Source: CAYXLI01 sp964464925
GTDB taxonomy: Bacteria; Acidobacteriota; Terriglobia; Bryobacterales; Bryobacteraceae
Direction: 5' to 3'
Assembly (NCBI GenBank): GCA_964464925.1
Contig: CAYXLI010000010.1
Coordinates: 62,001 to 126,000, forward strand
Length of the DNA stretch: 64,000 nucleotides
Part shown: piece by piece, positions 44,030 through 52,905 of the stretch
Layout: every line of letters starts with the position of its first letter
How positions within the stretch are numbered: position 1 is the stretch's first letter
Made by a program: the position numbers and the translations under genes
The notes under the pieces: model-generated
What the model was told of the DNA's origin: nothing
Database searches by the model: none
Seen by the model: the letters and a program-made list of their open reading frames with translations, nothing else

Positions 44030-44350
44030 TCAGGCTCGCTGATAGACTTCGCCCGTGATCCGCTCGGGTTCCTTCGGCATCACGATCCAGGCGACGATGT
44101 AAGAGATCAACCCCACTGTGGGCGGGCAGAAGGTCAGGATGAGCCAAACCAGCCGCACCACCGTCACATCCACGTCCAGGTAATTCGCCACACCGGCGCA
44201 CACGCCCGCGATTTTGCCGTCGTACCTGGAGCGCATCAATCGCCTGCTGGTTCCGGCGCTTTCCGTCTGCGTACTCGGCGTGGCCGTTCCGCATTGCGCA
44301 CAATACCGGGCGCTCGCATCCATTTCCACACCGCATTTCGTACAGTACAT
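44030..44350 (-). CDS. Zinc ribbon-PspC domain membrane protein
   Basis: 106 residues. A zinc ribbon at the N-terminus (MYCTKCGVEMDASARYCAQC) is joined by a Thr/Ser linker to a PspC domain (RYDGKIAGVCAGVANYLDVD) with two hydrophobic stretches (VRLVWLILTFCPPTVG, ISYIVAWIVMP). PspC proteins take part in envelope stress responses. AAGGGA lies about 7 nt before the ATG. No other psp genes are present. Confidence 0.88.
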   Translation of the reverse strand: MYCTKCGVEMDASARYCAQCGTATPSTQTESAGTSRRLMRSRYDGKIAGVCAGVANYLDVDVTVVRLVWLILTFCPPTVGLISYIVAWIVMPKEPERITGEVYQRA

Positions 44351-44449
44351 GTGTGTATCCCTTCCCTGTTTTGAGTTACGCCTGGGGAGAATTTTTTGTT
44401 CCCGGAATAATCGAAGCCGAATCTGGGATCATGAACAATAGGAGCTGCC

Positions 44450-45382
44450 ATGCTGATCAAAGTGCCTAAGGGATGGGAGATCCCGGAACGCGAAGCGACC
44501 CCGGAAGCCATGTATCTGAACCGCCGCCAAATCCTGCAAGCAGCCGGATTTCTTGGCATTGAGGGAATTTTGAGTGCTGCCGTGGAGGACAGGAAGTCGC
44601 CTTACCCGGCCAAGCGGAATCAGGAGTTCACGCTCGATAGGCCCATCACCGAGGAGTGGGCGGCAACCGGCTACAACAACTTCTACGAGTTCGGCACGGA
44701 TAAAGAGGGCGTCAAGAACAACGTCGGCAAGTATAACCCGCGCCCGTGGACGATCGAAGTCGGCGGGATGGTCAACAAGCCTCAGACGTTCGATATCGAT
44801 ACGCTTGAGCGTACCATGCCCCTTGAAGAGCGCCTCTACCGGCACCGCTGTGTCGAGGCATGGTCCATGGCCGTACCCTGGACCGGCTTTCCGCTTTCGG
44901 AGCTGATCAAGAATGTGGAACCCACTTCCAAGGCGAAGTGGATCCGGTTCGTGAGTGCAAAACGGCCGAACGAAATGCCCGGCATCCCGAGCCAGTCCTG
45001 GTATCCCTGGCCGTACTTCGAAGGCCTCCGCATGGACGAGGCAATGCATCCGCTGACGCTGGTAGTGACCGGCATGTACGGCAAGGTACTTCCCAAGCAG
45101 AACGGAGCTCCTCTCCGGCTGCACTGCCCGTGGAAGTATGGCTACAAGAGCCCGAAGGCAATCGTCAAGATCGAGTTCACCGACAAGATGCCCTCCACGT
45201 TCTGGAATAAGCTGGCTCCCACGGAATACGGTTTCTATTCCAACGTGAATCCCAAGAAGCCTCACCCGCGCTGGTCGCAGGCTACCGAACGCGTCATTCC
45301 TCACGGAGAGCGCCGCCCCACGCTGGCCTACAACGGTTATGAGAAGTGGGTGGCTTCGATGTACAAGGGCAACGAGGATTAG
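44450..45382 (+). CDS. msrP: Periplasmic methionine sulfoxide reductase catalytic subunit MsrP (YedY-like)
   Basis: A 310-residue molybdenum enzyme that repairs oxidised methionine in periplasmic proteins. The N-terminus has a twin-arginine signal (LNRRQILQAAGFLG). The molybdopterin-coordinating Cys is C134 in RHRCVEAWSM, followed by PWTGFPLSELI and GAPLRLHCPWKYGYKSPKAI. Length fits the family (about 330). AGGAG at 44440-44444 precedes the start. The membrane heme partner MsrQ is absent here, so electrons must come from elsewhere. Convergent with, and overlapping by 4 nt, the pseudokinase gene. Confidence 0.92.
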   Translation: MLIKVPKGWEIPEREATPEAMYLNRRQILQAAGFLGIEGILSAAVEDRKSPYPAKRNQEFTLDRPITEEWAATGYNNFYEFGTDKEGVKNNVGKYNPRPWTIEVGGMVNKPQTFDIDTLERTMPLEERLYRHRCVEAWSMAVPWTGFPLSELIKNVEPTSKAKWIRFVSAKRPNEMPGIPSQSWYPWPYFEGLRMDEAMHPLTLVVTGMYGKVLPKQNGAPLRLHCPWKYGYKSPKAIVKIEFTDKMPSTFWNKLAPTEYGFYSNVNPKKPHPRWSQATERVIPHGERRPTLAYNGYEKWVASMYKGNED

Positions 45383-47574
45383 CGGCAGCGGCCGGTGACG
45401 GCCGCGATTTGCACCTGAATGCGCTTTCGTTGATCGGGATTCATCGACTTCGCATTGGCGAGATTCTCGTTTGCAATCGCCGCGCTTGAACACGCGATCA
45501 CGGTGTGGCCTTCGTTGTCATCCACCTGTGCGAGTCCAGAATAGGCTTCCGCCAACACTTCCGCACGCTGTGGCGCACCGCTCTTTGAGAAGCGTCCGAT
45601 CACTTCGCCGTACAAGGCGCGAGCCGTGTCGCCGTCGCCTTGCCGGAATGCAAGAAGCGCCGCCTGGTTGAGTGAGTTCGCCAGTTTCGCGTGTGACGAA
45701 CCGCTCGATGGATCGGATTCGGACTGCTTCCGGCGGATCGCAATGACACGGTCCATCGCCTTCGCCGCCTCGGCACTTTCACCGGCAGACTGATAGGCCT
45801 GGCTCAACTCAGTCAAATCCAATCCGTAGTCCACGCGAGGCCGGGGGTCGAGCTTCATCAAGCGCTCGTCCATTTCGATGGCCGTTCGTATGTGGTCCAG
45901 CCGTGCACTTGGGTCGGAGATGCCCGCCAGCGCGCGATGCGTGCGCGCGACATCGCGGATAACTGCCGCATCTTCCGGTTTGTTCTCGAGTATGCTCTCG
46001 TAAAACGAGAGCGCCTCCGTGTAATACATGCGCTTGTTGGCTGGGGAGCCTTCGCGCGAGGCCAGTTCCGTCAGCATGCTTGCCATGCCCAGATGCACCT
46101 TCACTTCGGACGGATGCTGGTCCCGCAGCTTGCGCCAGTAACGCTCCGCCGCTATAGCGGCCTCGTCCCTCTCCTTGGCGGACACGTCCGAAGCCTGTGC
46201 CATCTGCAGATGGATCCAACCGAGATCGCATGCCCAGTCCATTTGCGCCGGGTTCGCCGCAATCGCGATATCCATATGCTTGCGCGCCTTCGCCAGCAAC
46301 TCACCAGGGGTTGCGGGTTTCAATGCGCTCGCGTCCTCTTGCACCCGGGCCAGTTTCTGATAGGCCCTCCCCAACTCCGCCTCGGCCGCCGCATCGTGAG
46401 GATCGGCGCTCAATCGATCCAGGTATTCCAAGGTCCGTTTGACGAATGCCGTTCGTAGTTTCGTCGCACCGGGAAAGGACGCGAAGGCGTCGGGCATGTC
46501 GGCAATAGTGGAATCGGCGAACATCCGCAACGATTCGAACTGCCGCTGCGCAGTGAGCCGATCCCGAGCCGCGACGTAACCGGTCCACAACGCAAATGCC
46601 GCAATTAGTAGCACGCCGGCCGCGCCTGCTCCGAATAGACCTGTGTTGCTGTTTACACCGGATGCCAGGAGTCCCTTCTTGCGCGCGGTCTCCTGAAGCG
46701 GCTGATGATTCAGGAAGTTGTCCAGGTCCTTGGCGAACTCAGCGGCAGACGCATATCGTTCGCCAGCATCGGGGGCGATTGCCTTACGGACGATGCTGTC
46801 TACATCTTTCGGCAGCAGCGTCTTCGCAAGCGGAACCGCGGACAGAATCCTGAGCGCCTCGGTCGCAGGGAGGCCCTTCAATTGGAAAGGAGGCCTACCG
46901 GTGGATAGCTCGTGCAACAAAACCCCGAGCAGGTATACATCGGTGGCTGTGGTTTGCGGTTCACCGCGAATCTGTTCTGGGCTGGCGTAATCGAGGTTGA
47001 GTTCCCTTAGCCGCTGAGCGGTTCTCGGGACCACCACGAGATCGATCAACTTTGGCGTGCCTTCTGCCGTCACCAGGATGTTGGAAGGTTTGATATTCCC
47101 GCAGAGGAACAGAGCACGATGGACAGCGTCAATGCCTTTACACAGTTTGGCTACCAGAAACATGCGGTTCGCCAGCGGCAGCGCCTTTTCCAGGCAATAC
47201 GCGTCGATGTTCTGCCCCTGGATCAACTCGGTTGCCACCCACGCGTCGCCGTGGTCCGTGACGCCCGCGTCCAGCACACTCGCGATATTCGGGTGCTCGA
47301 TCCGGCAGAGCAGCTTCTGGTGTTCGACGAAGCTCGCGACCCCGATCCCTTCCAGCAGTTTTGCGCCGATTACGCGCAGCGCAACCTGCCGCACGGTCGA
47401 GCCAATCCCGGCTTCGGCGGCGTAGACGGCTCCAAAGGCGCTTTCCGCAAGTTTTCGCGAGATCCTGAAACCGCCGAAAGTCTCAGGTGTTTCTGCAACC
47501 AGAACGGGCTTCTCCGCCTGAGAAGGCGTGCCAGCCGGTTCCTCGGAGAAGTGGCGGATCGGTTGCGAGCTCAC
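45379..47574 (-). CDS. Ser/Thr kinase-like membrane protein with TPR repeats, predicted pseudokinase
   Basis: 731 residues. The kinase-like domain spans about 34-290, followed by a membrane helix at about 312-333 (TGLFGAGAAGVLLIAAFALW) and a C-terminal TPR region outside the membrane (AEAELGRAYQKLARVQ). Catalytic residues are missing: the Gly loop reads AESAFGAV, the VAIK Lys is R67 (VALRV), the HRD motif reads CGN with N160, and DFG reads DLV at 178-180. The structural APE is kept as SPE. It probably binds a partner rather than phosphorylating. The start is GTG at 47574 with AGGTAGG upstream. Confidence 0.85.
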   Translation of the reverse strand: MSSQPIRHFSEEPAGTPSQAEKPVLVAETPETFGGFRISRKLAESAFGAVYAAEAGIGSTVRQVALRVIGAKLLEGIGVASFVEHQKLLCRIEHPNIASVLDAGVTDHGDAWVATELIQGQNIDAYCLEKALPLANRMFLVAKLCKGIDAVHRALFLCGNIKPSNILVTAEGTPKLIDLVVVPRTAQRLRELNLDYASPEQIRGEPQTTATDVYLLGVLLHELSTGRPPFQLKGLPATEALRILSAVPLAKTLLPKDVDSIVRKAIAPDAGERYASAAEFAKDLDNFLNHQPLQETARKKGLLASGVNSNTGLFGAGAAGVLLIAAFALWTGYVAARDRLTAQRQFESLRMFADSTIADMPDAFASFPGATKLRTAFVKRTLEYLDRLSADPHDAAAEAELGRAYQKLARVQEDASALKPATPGELLAKARKHMDIAIAANPAQMDWACDLGWIHLQMAQASDVSAKERDEAAIAAERYWRKLRDQHPSEVKVHLGMASMLTELASREGSPANKRMYYTEALSFYESILENKPEDAAVIRDVARTHRALAGISDPSARLDHIRTAIEMDERLMKLDPRPRVDYGLDLTELSQAYQSAGESAEAAKAMDRVIAIRRKQSESDPSSGSSHAKLANSLNQAALLAFRQGDGDTARALYGEVIGRFSKSGAPQRAEVLAEAYSGLAQVDDNEGHTVIACSSAAIANENLANAKSMNPDQRKRIQVQIAAVTGRCR

Positions 47575-47733
47575 GGAGCCTACCTGTCGCCCTGGACCAA
47601 CTCCAGTACTAACAGTGATGGTAAGGGTCTCCTATTGGATCGGCTATCGCGAAGCAGGCCTTTACAGCGGTGCGCTGAATTCGCTCGCTTTTGTGGGTGT
47701 ATTGGTGATCCCGCTTACAGCCTGGAAGCGAGC

Positions 47734-48894
47734 TTACTCGAAAGCCTGTTGCAGATCGGCGATGATGTCGTCGACAGCCTCGATGCCGACGGAGACGCGA
47801 ACCAGATTCTCGCGGATGCCAAGGCGCTCCCGCTGTTTGGGCGCGAGGTCCCGATGCGAACTGATGGCCGGGTACAGCACCATCGTATGCACATCGCCGA
47901 GCGAGGTAGCACGCACGATCAGCTTCAGCTTGTCCATCCAACGGAAGACGTCCTCTCTCGAGGCGCCTTTCAACTCGAAGCTGACCATTGCGCCATACAT
48001 ACCTTCAGGAAACAGCCGCTTCACGGCTTCGCCCTGCGGGAAGTAAACGCGCTCGACTTGCGGATGTGCTCCCAGCCACTGCACAATGCGGCTCGCATTC
48101 ATGCATTGACGTTCCATGCGGACGGCAAACGTTTTGATGCCGCGCATGGAGAGGTAGCACTCAAATGGCCCCAGGATGGGACCGTAAACCCGCGACATGG
48201 CTCTTACCGGCTGCATGTATTCGTTGGTAGAGACAATGAAGCCGGCGAGCACGTCGCCATGGCCGGAGAGGTACTTGGTTGCGCTATGGACAACTACGGC
48301 CGCGCCTAGTTCCAAGGGCCGCATAATCAGCGGCGTGGCGAACGTGTTGTCCACGATCACAGGCACACCCGCCTTGCTGGCGATCTCGCAGATGCGGTCG
48401 AGCTCGGCGACCTGGAGCAGCGGGTTTGCGATGGTCTCCAGCAGGATGCAGCCTGGCTTGTTCTGCTCAATCGCCGTCTCCACCGCATTGAGATCGTAAA
48501 TATCGATGTAGCGGATGTCCACGCCGAACGGCTCGAAGACCTGGTTCAGCATCGCCACCGTTGCGCCGTACATCGCGCTTGCAGCCAGCACCGACTTGCG
48601 GCGGTCTACGAGCACTGCCGTCAGCGCCAGATGCAGCGCGGCCATGCCGGAAGAGCAGGCCAGAGCGTCTTCGCCACCCTCCAGATCCGCAATCAGCTGC
48701 TCCAGAGCCGCGTTAGTCGGGTTGTTGTAGCGTGTGTAGGCAAAGCCGGCCCGTTCGTCCGAGAACACCCGATCCAACTCCGCAACGTTATCGTAGAAGT
48801 AACTGGATGCCGTATGAATCGGCGTGGTGACCGGAATGTAGTCGCCCGCCTTGTTTCGATCTCCCGAGTGAACGGCCTTGGTTTCGATCTTCAT
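47734..48894 (-). CDS. Cystathionine gamma-synthase / gamma-lyase family PLP enzyme
   Basis: 386 residues of the Cys/Met metabolism PLP family. Key sites are YTRYNNPTNAALE (phosphate contact), ACSSGMAALHLAL, VIVDNTFATPL with the Asp that contacts PLP, and HSATKYLSGHGD carrying Schiff-base Lys K207. The substrate may be O-acylhomoserine, cystathionine or methionine; the sequence alone does not decide. Its ATG directly abuts the stop of cysS, so both are co-transcribed. A MetX-like gene lies upstream in the same direction. Confidence 0.93.
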   Translation of the reverse strand: MKIETKAVHSGDRNKAGDYIPVTTPIHTASSYFYDNVAELDRVFSDERAGFAYTRYNNPTNAALEQLIADLEGGEDALACSSGMAALHLALTAVLVDRRKSVLAASAMYGATVAMLNQVFEPFGVDIRYIDIYDLNAVETAIEQNKPGCILLETIANPLLQVAELDRICEIASKAGVPVIVDNTFATPLIMRPLELGAAVVVHSATKYLSGHGDVLAGFIVSTNEYMQPVRAMSRVYGPILGPFECYLSMRGIKTFAVRMERQCMNASRIVQWLGAHPQVERVYFPQGEAVKRLFPEGMYGAMVSFELKGASREDVFRWMDKLKLIVRATSLGDVHTMVLYPAISSHRDLAPKQRERLGIRENLVRVSVGIEAVDDIIADLQQAFE

Positions 48895-50295
48895 TTACTT
48901 CCGCTTCCAGCGAATGCCTTCCTTGGTGTCTTCGAGGATAATGCCGCGTTCCAGCAGTTCCGTGCGAATCTCATCGGACCGCTTGAAGTTCTTCGACTTC
49001 TTCGCCTGGGTACGCTCCGCGATCAGCGCTTCGACTTCTTCGTCCGTAATGCCGCCCACGGCGACTGTCGGCTTCAGCACGTCGAACACTGAATCGAATT
49101 CGGAGAATAGCGCTTTGGCACCTTCGACGTTGCCGGCGCGGAACTCGCCTGCGTCCATTGCTGAGTTGGTGTCGCGCACGTATTCAAAGATGGCTGCCAA
49201 CGCTTCGGCCGTGTTGAGATCGTCATCGAGGCTATCTTCCAACTGCTGCTTTGCGGCGGCGGTGCGCTGGGCGATCTTATCGTTCGTGCCCTCGGCGAAC
49301 TTATCCGTATCGAGACGCAACTTGTAGTTCCGCAGCCGGTCGATGGCGGTCCTGGCGGCCTGCAGACCATCGAAGGTGAAGTTCAGCTTCTTGCGATAAG
49401 GCACGGAAGTGAGCAGATAGCGGATCACTTCGGGTGTGTAGCCCTTTTCGAGCAAGTCGCGAAGCGTGAAGAAATTGCCGAGAGACTTGGACATCTTCTG
49501 GCCTTCCACGATCAGATGCTCCGAATGGAGCCAGAATTTTGCGAACGGCTTGCCGGTGATCGCCTCGGATTGGGCGATCTCATTTTCATGATGGGGAAAC
49601 GTCAGGTCAATACCGCCTGCATGAATGTCGAGCGTTTCGCCCAGGTACTTCATGGCCATCGCGGAGCACTCGATGTGCCAGCCCGGACGGCCATCGCCGA
49701 TCGGTGTGTCCCAACTCGGCTCGCTGTCCTTCTTCTGCTTCCAGAGGACGAAGTCGCGGGCGTCGGCCTTGTCGTACTCGTCGACGTCGACACGGGCTCC
49801 GGCGCGGATGCCACTGAAGTCGTTATGCGAAAGCTTGCCGTATTCCGGGAACTTGGAGATGCGGTAGTAAACAGAGCCGTCGCTCACGTAAGTGAAGCCC
49901 TTCTCCGTGAGCGTCTCGATGGCGCTCACCATCTCGGGAATATGTTCAGTTGCGCGCACGAGCTGTTCCGGCCGCTCGAGACGCAGAGCCGCGCAATCCT
50001 CGAGGAAGGCGTTCTCATAAACGGACGTGTACTCCTGCAGCGTCTTGTTCTGCTGCATGGCGCTGCGGATGATCTTGTCTTCCACGTCGGTGATGTTCAT
50101 GACGTGCTTCAGAGAGTAGCCGCGCGCGCGCAGCCAGCGCCGCAGGATGTCCTGAAATGTGAAGGTGCGCAGGTTGCCGATGTGGACGAAGTTATAGACC
50201 GTCGGGCCGCAGGTGTACATGCGGACCGTCTTACCATCTTGCGTAGAGAACGGTTCCACCTGTTGCGACAGGGTATTGTAGAAACGCAACGCCAT
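48895..50295 (-). CDS. cysS: Cysteinyl-tRNA synthetase
   Basis: About 466 residues. The signature blocks are YTCGPTVYNFVHIGNLRTF (zinc Cys plus the HIGH-type HIGN), WHIECSAMA and FPHHENEIAQSEA for zinc and adenylate binding, and GQKMSKSLGN. The C-terminal DALR-like part is complete. The start at 50295 is chosen because MALRFYNTLSQ matches the family N-terminus; an in-frame start at 50322 adds nine odd residues. Lies between the PLP enzyme gene and the MetX-like gene. Confidence 0.97.
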   Translation of the reverse strand: MALRFYNTLSQQVEPFSTQDGKTVRMYTCGPTVYNFVHIGNLRTFTFQDILRRWLRARGYSLKHVMNITDVEDKIIRSAMQQNKTLQEYTSVYENAFLEDCAALRLERPEQLVRATEHIPEMVSAIETLTEKGFTYVSDGSVYYRISKFPEYGKLSHNDFSGIRAGARVDVDEYDKADARDFVLWKQKKDSEPSWDTPIGDGRPGWHIECSAMAMKYLGETLDIHAGGIDLTFPHHENEIAQSEAITGKPFAKFWLHSEHLIVEGQKMSKSLGNFFTLRDLLEKGYTPEVIRYLLTSVPYRKKLNFTFDGLQAARTAIDRLRNYKLRLDTDKFAEGTNDKIAQRTAAAKQQLEDSLDDDLNTAEALAAIFEYVRDTNSAMDAGEFRAGNVEGAKALFSEFDSVFDVLKPTVAVGGITDEEVEALIAERTQAKKSKNFKRSDEIRTELLERGIILEDTKEGIRWKRK

Positions 50296-50325
50296 ATTGG
50301 GGGGAAACTCCCAGTGTAGCAACGC

Positions 50326-51327
50326 TTAACGAAGGAACTGGGCGATAGCCGGAGCGAGTTCGGCCTGCTCGCAACCGGGAGCCAGATGCCCGCACCCGGT
50401 ATCGAGCGCGATGGTGTGCGCGCCGACGGCATGGGCGAAGGCGAGGGCGGTGGCCGGGTTCACCATATGGTCCTGCAGAGCCACGATGATCAGCATTTTC
50501 GCCTTCACCCGTCCGGCCGCGGCATCGAGCGAACCATAAGGCTTGGCGACGTCATGCGCGAGCATTGCCTCCAGCTGCCGGTACCAATCGTTCGCGTCGA
50601 ACTTACGCGACTCTTCCGCCGTCTTGATGAACTCTACTACGTTCTTCGTAGTCTGGACGCGATTGAGCGGAGTGGTGAGCGCGTACGTGTGCATCAGGTT
50701 CAGGGCACGGAGCGGGGGCTGGGTGGTGTAGTTCCCGTTTTTCCAAGCGGCGTCCTCTTCGATGGCTCGCAGCTCGGCGGTCCAGAGGAGAACGTCCATG
50801 GCGGTCATCTGCGGGGAGCCAACGATCGGAATCGCGACGTCCATGAACTCCGGATATTGCACCACCCACTGGAACGTCTGCATGCCGCCCATCGAAATTC
50901 CCATGACGCCGTGCAAATGGCTGATGCCGAGCTTCTCAGTGAGCAGGCGGTGCTGCGACTCGACCATGTCGCCAATCGTGAACTTGGGGAACTTCAGCCG
51001 CGGCTGGTCTCCGCTGCTCGAAGGCGCCGAGGACAGGCCATTGCCGAGCGCGTCCACTGCGACAACGAAGAGACCCTCGGGGTTTACGAGTTTGTCTCTT
51101 CCGATCAGTTCAGCGAGATTTTCCGTGTTGCCGGAGAACCATGTAGGGAACAGGACCGCGTTCGACTTCGCAGAGTTGAGCGTTCCGAAGGTACGATAGC
51201 CGACCCGGCAGTTGCGCACCACCTCGCCGCTTTCCAGCTTGAGGTCGCCAATGTTTGCGAACTGCTGCTGCTGTGCTGTCACGGTGAGCGTGAGCGAAAC
51301 GAACAGAAGCAAGAAGCGGTGTTTCAC
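50326..51327 (-). CDS. Exported MetX-like alpha/beta hydrolase
   Basis: 333 residues with a signal peptide (FLLLFVSLTLTVTAQQQ). The alpha/beta-hydrolase fold resembles homoserine acetyltransferase: nucleophile elbow GISMGGMQ with S145, VALQDHM supplying Asp, and TGCGHLAPG supplying His. MetX itself is cytoplasmic, so an exported form is unlikely to serve methionine synthesis and may be a secreted esterase or acyltransferase. It lies just upstream of cysS, and its stop is 30 nt from the cysS start. Confidence 0.85.
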   Translation of the reverse strand: MKHRFLLLFVSLTLTVTAQQQQFANIGDLKLESGEVVRNCRVGYRTFGTLNSAKSNAVLFPTWFSGNTENLAELIGRDKLVNPEGLFVVAVDALGNGLSSAPSSSGDQPRLKFPKFTIGDMVESQHRLLTEKLGISHLHGVMGISMGGMQTFQWVVQYPEFMDVAIPIVGSPQMTAMDVLLWTAELRAIEEDAAWKNGNYTTQPPLRALNLMHTYALTTPLNRVQTTKNVVEFIKTAEESRKFDANDWYRQLEAMLAHDVAKPYGSLDAAAGRVKAKMLIIVALQDHMVNPATALAFAHAVGAHTIALDTGCGHLAPGCEQAELAPAIAQFLR

Positions 51328-51348
51328 AAAGCGCTATTCTAGCGAACA

Positions 51349-52905
51349 GTGAAGCTTGGCGTTGATTTCGGCACCACGCGGATCGTCGTCGCGGCCGTGG
51401 ACCGCGGCAATTATCCCGTACTGACCTTTGAAGATACCGAAGGTACGGCTCAGGAGTGGTTTCCGCCCCTGATCGCCTCGCGAGTTGGCGAGCGCCTTTA
51501 TGGATGGGAAGCATGGGCCGTGCAGACCGACCCATCGTACACAGTGGTGCGATCGCTGAAGCGTTCGCTCGAAGATGCGGGACCGCAGAGCATGGTGCAT
51601 CTCGGAGATCACTCTGTTCCGCTGCTGCAGGTATTGGAAGAGATGGTGCATGCGATGAAGCGCTCCATAAACCTGCCGCGCGGGCCGCACGATCACGAAC
51701 TGGAAGTGATGCTCGGAGTGCCGGCGAATGCGAATTCCAACCAGCGGTACCTTACAGTGGAACCGTTTCAGCGGGCGGGGTGCCGCGTGCTCGGGCTATT
51801 AAACGAGCCATCGGCCGCAAGCATCGAGTACGGGCACAGGCTGCGAGGCGCGGAGCCTACTGAACGGGTGCTGGTGTACGACCTTGGCGGCGGGACATTC
51901 GATGTATCAGTGGTTGAGATCGAAGGCCGTATGCATTCGGTGGTCGCGAGCGAGGGAGTGCCGACATTGGGCGGCGACGATTTTGACGCGGAGCTCGCCG
52001 ACCTTGCCACGAGCGCGGCCGACATCAAGGAAGAACTCTCTCCCGGCGAATGGTTCCGGTTGCACGAGGAGTGCAGACGGAAGAAAGAGGCGCTGCATCC
52101 GAATACACGACGGATCGTGGTGGACCTGAGCGAGGTGCGTCCGGACTGGGAGGCTGTCACAGTTCCAGTCGATGCATTCTATGAGCGCTGCCGCCCGCTG
52201 GTCCAGCAGACGATCGATGCGACCGAGCATTTGTTGCGGCACTACGAGCGGTTGGAAGCGGTGTATATTACGGGCGGCGGGAGCGAACTGCCGCTCGTTC
52301 CGCGCATGTTGAAAGAAGTTTTCGGGCGCAAGGTGCAGCGATCCGCGCACACGCGTTCGGCAACGGCGATCGGACTGGCCATTCAGGCGGACGAACGGGC
52401 GGGCTACGTGCTGCGCGAGAAGTTCACTCGCCACTTCGGCGTTTGGCGGGAAGCGGACGGAGGCGGCGCCGTGACGTTCGACGTGCTGTTTCCTAAAGGT
52501 ACTTCGCTGCCGGGGGCGGGGCAGGGGCCACTTACGATTTCGCGGTTCTACTCGCCGGTGCACAACGTGGGCCATTTCCGGTATCTCGAATGCAGCCAGC
52601 GCGACGAGCAGGGGCGGCCTACGGGCGATATTGCCGTGTGGGATGAGATCCTGTTTCCGTTCTCGCCGGCGCTGCAGGAGCAGCATGAGCTGAATGGCGC
52701 CGAGGTCCGGCACGATCCGATCGTGTTCGGCGAGCAGATCGAGGAGCAGTACTCCTGCGATCCGAGCGGCTCGGTTCGCGTGATGATTCGAAATCACTCG
52801 GCCAATTACGAGCGCGTCTACCGGCTCGGACGCTGGGCGAGCAAAGAGACAGCCATTGTTCCCGGAAAACAGGTCCGACAGAAGCAAGCTCGAAACCCAC
52901 GATGA
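51349..52905 (+). CDS. Hsp70-family (DnaK-like) protein with a divergent C-terminus
   Basis: 518 residues. The Hsp70/actin ATPase is intact: GVDFGTTRIVVA at the N-terminus, NEPSAASIEYG, YDLGGGTFDVSVVE and ITGGGSELPLVPRML. After about residue 370 the sequence does not resemble the DnaK substrate-binding domain: FDVLFPKGTSLPGAGQGPLT, then a beta-rich stretch ending VRVMIRNHSANYERVYRLG. The protein is shorter than DnaK (about 640). The start is GTG at 51349, divergent from the MetX-like gene. It overlaps the Ca2+/H+ exchanger by 4 nt, so they form an operon. Partner co-chaperones are absent. Confidence 0.88.
   Translation: MKLGVDFGTTRIVVAAVDRGNYPVLTFEDTEGTAQEWFPPLIASRVGERLYGWEAWAVQTDPSYTVVRSLKRSLEDAGPQSMVHLGDHSVPLLQVLEEMVHAMKRSINLPRGPHDHELEVMLGVPANANSNQRYLTVEPFQRAGCRVLGLLNEPSAASIEYGHRLRGAEPTERVLVYDLGGGTFDVSVVEIEGRMHSVVASEGVPTLGGDDFDAELADLATSAADIKEELSPGEWFRLHEECRRKKEALHPNTRRIVVDLSEVRPDWEAVTVPVDAFYERCRPLVQQTIDATEHLLRHYERLEAVYITGGGSELPLVPRMLKEVFGRKVQRSAHTRSATAIGLAIQADERAGYVLREKFTRHFGVWREADGGGAVTFDVLFPKGTSLPGAGQGPLTISRFYSPVHNVGHFRYLECSQRDEQGRPTGDIAVWDEILFPFSPALQEQHELNGAEVRHDPIVFGEQIEEQYSCDPSGSVRVMIRNHSANYERVYRLGRWASKETAIVPGKQVRQKQARNPR

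Noticed and set aside
47119..48309. 396-codon plus-strand frame opposite the pseudokinase and PLP enzyme genes
   Set aside because: It crosses two well-supported minus-strand genes and their intergenic gap; the codon pattern is the complement of real genes.
47575..51350. SAM or T-box riboswitch upstream of the sulfur amino acid genes
   Set aside because: The gaps between these genes are too short, and no matching stems or conserved core were seen by eye.
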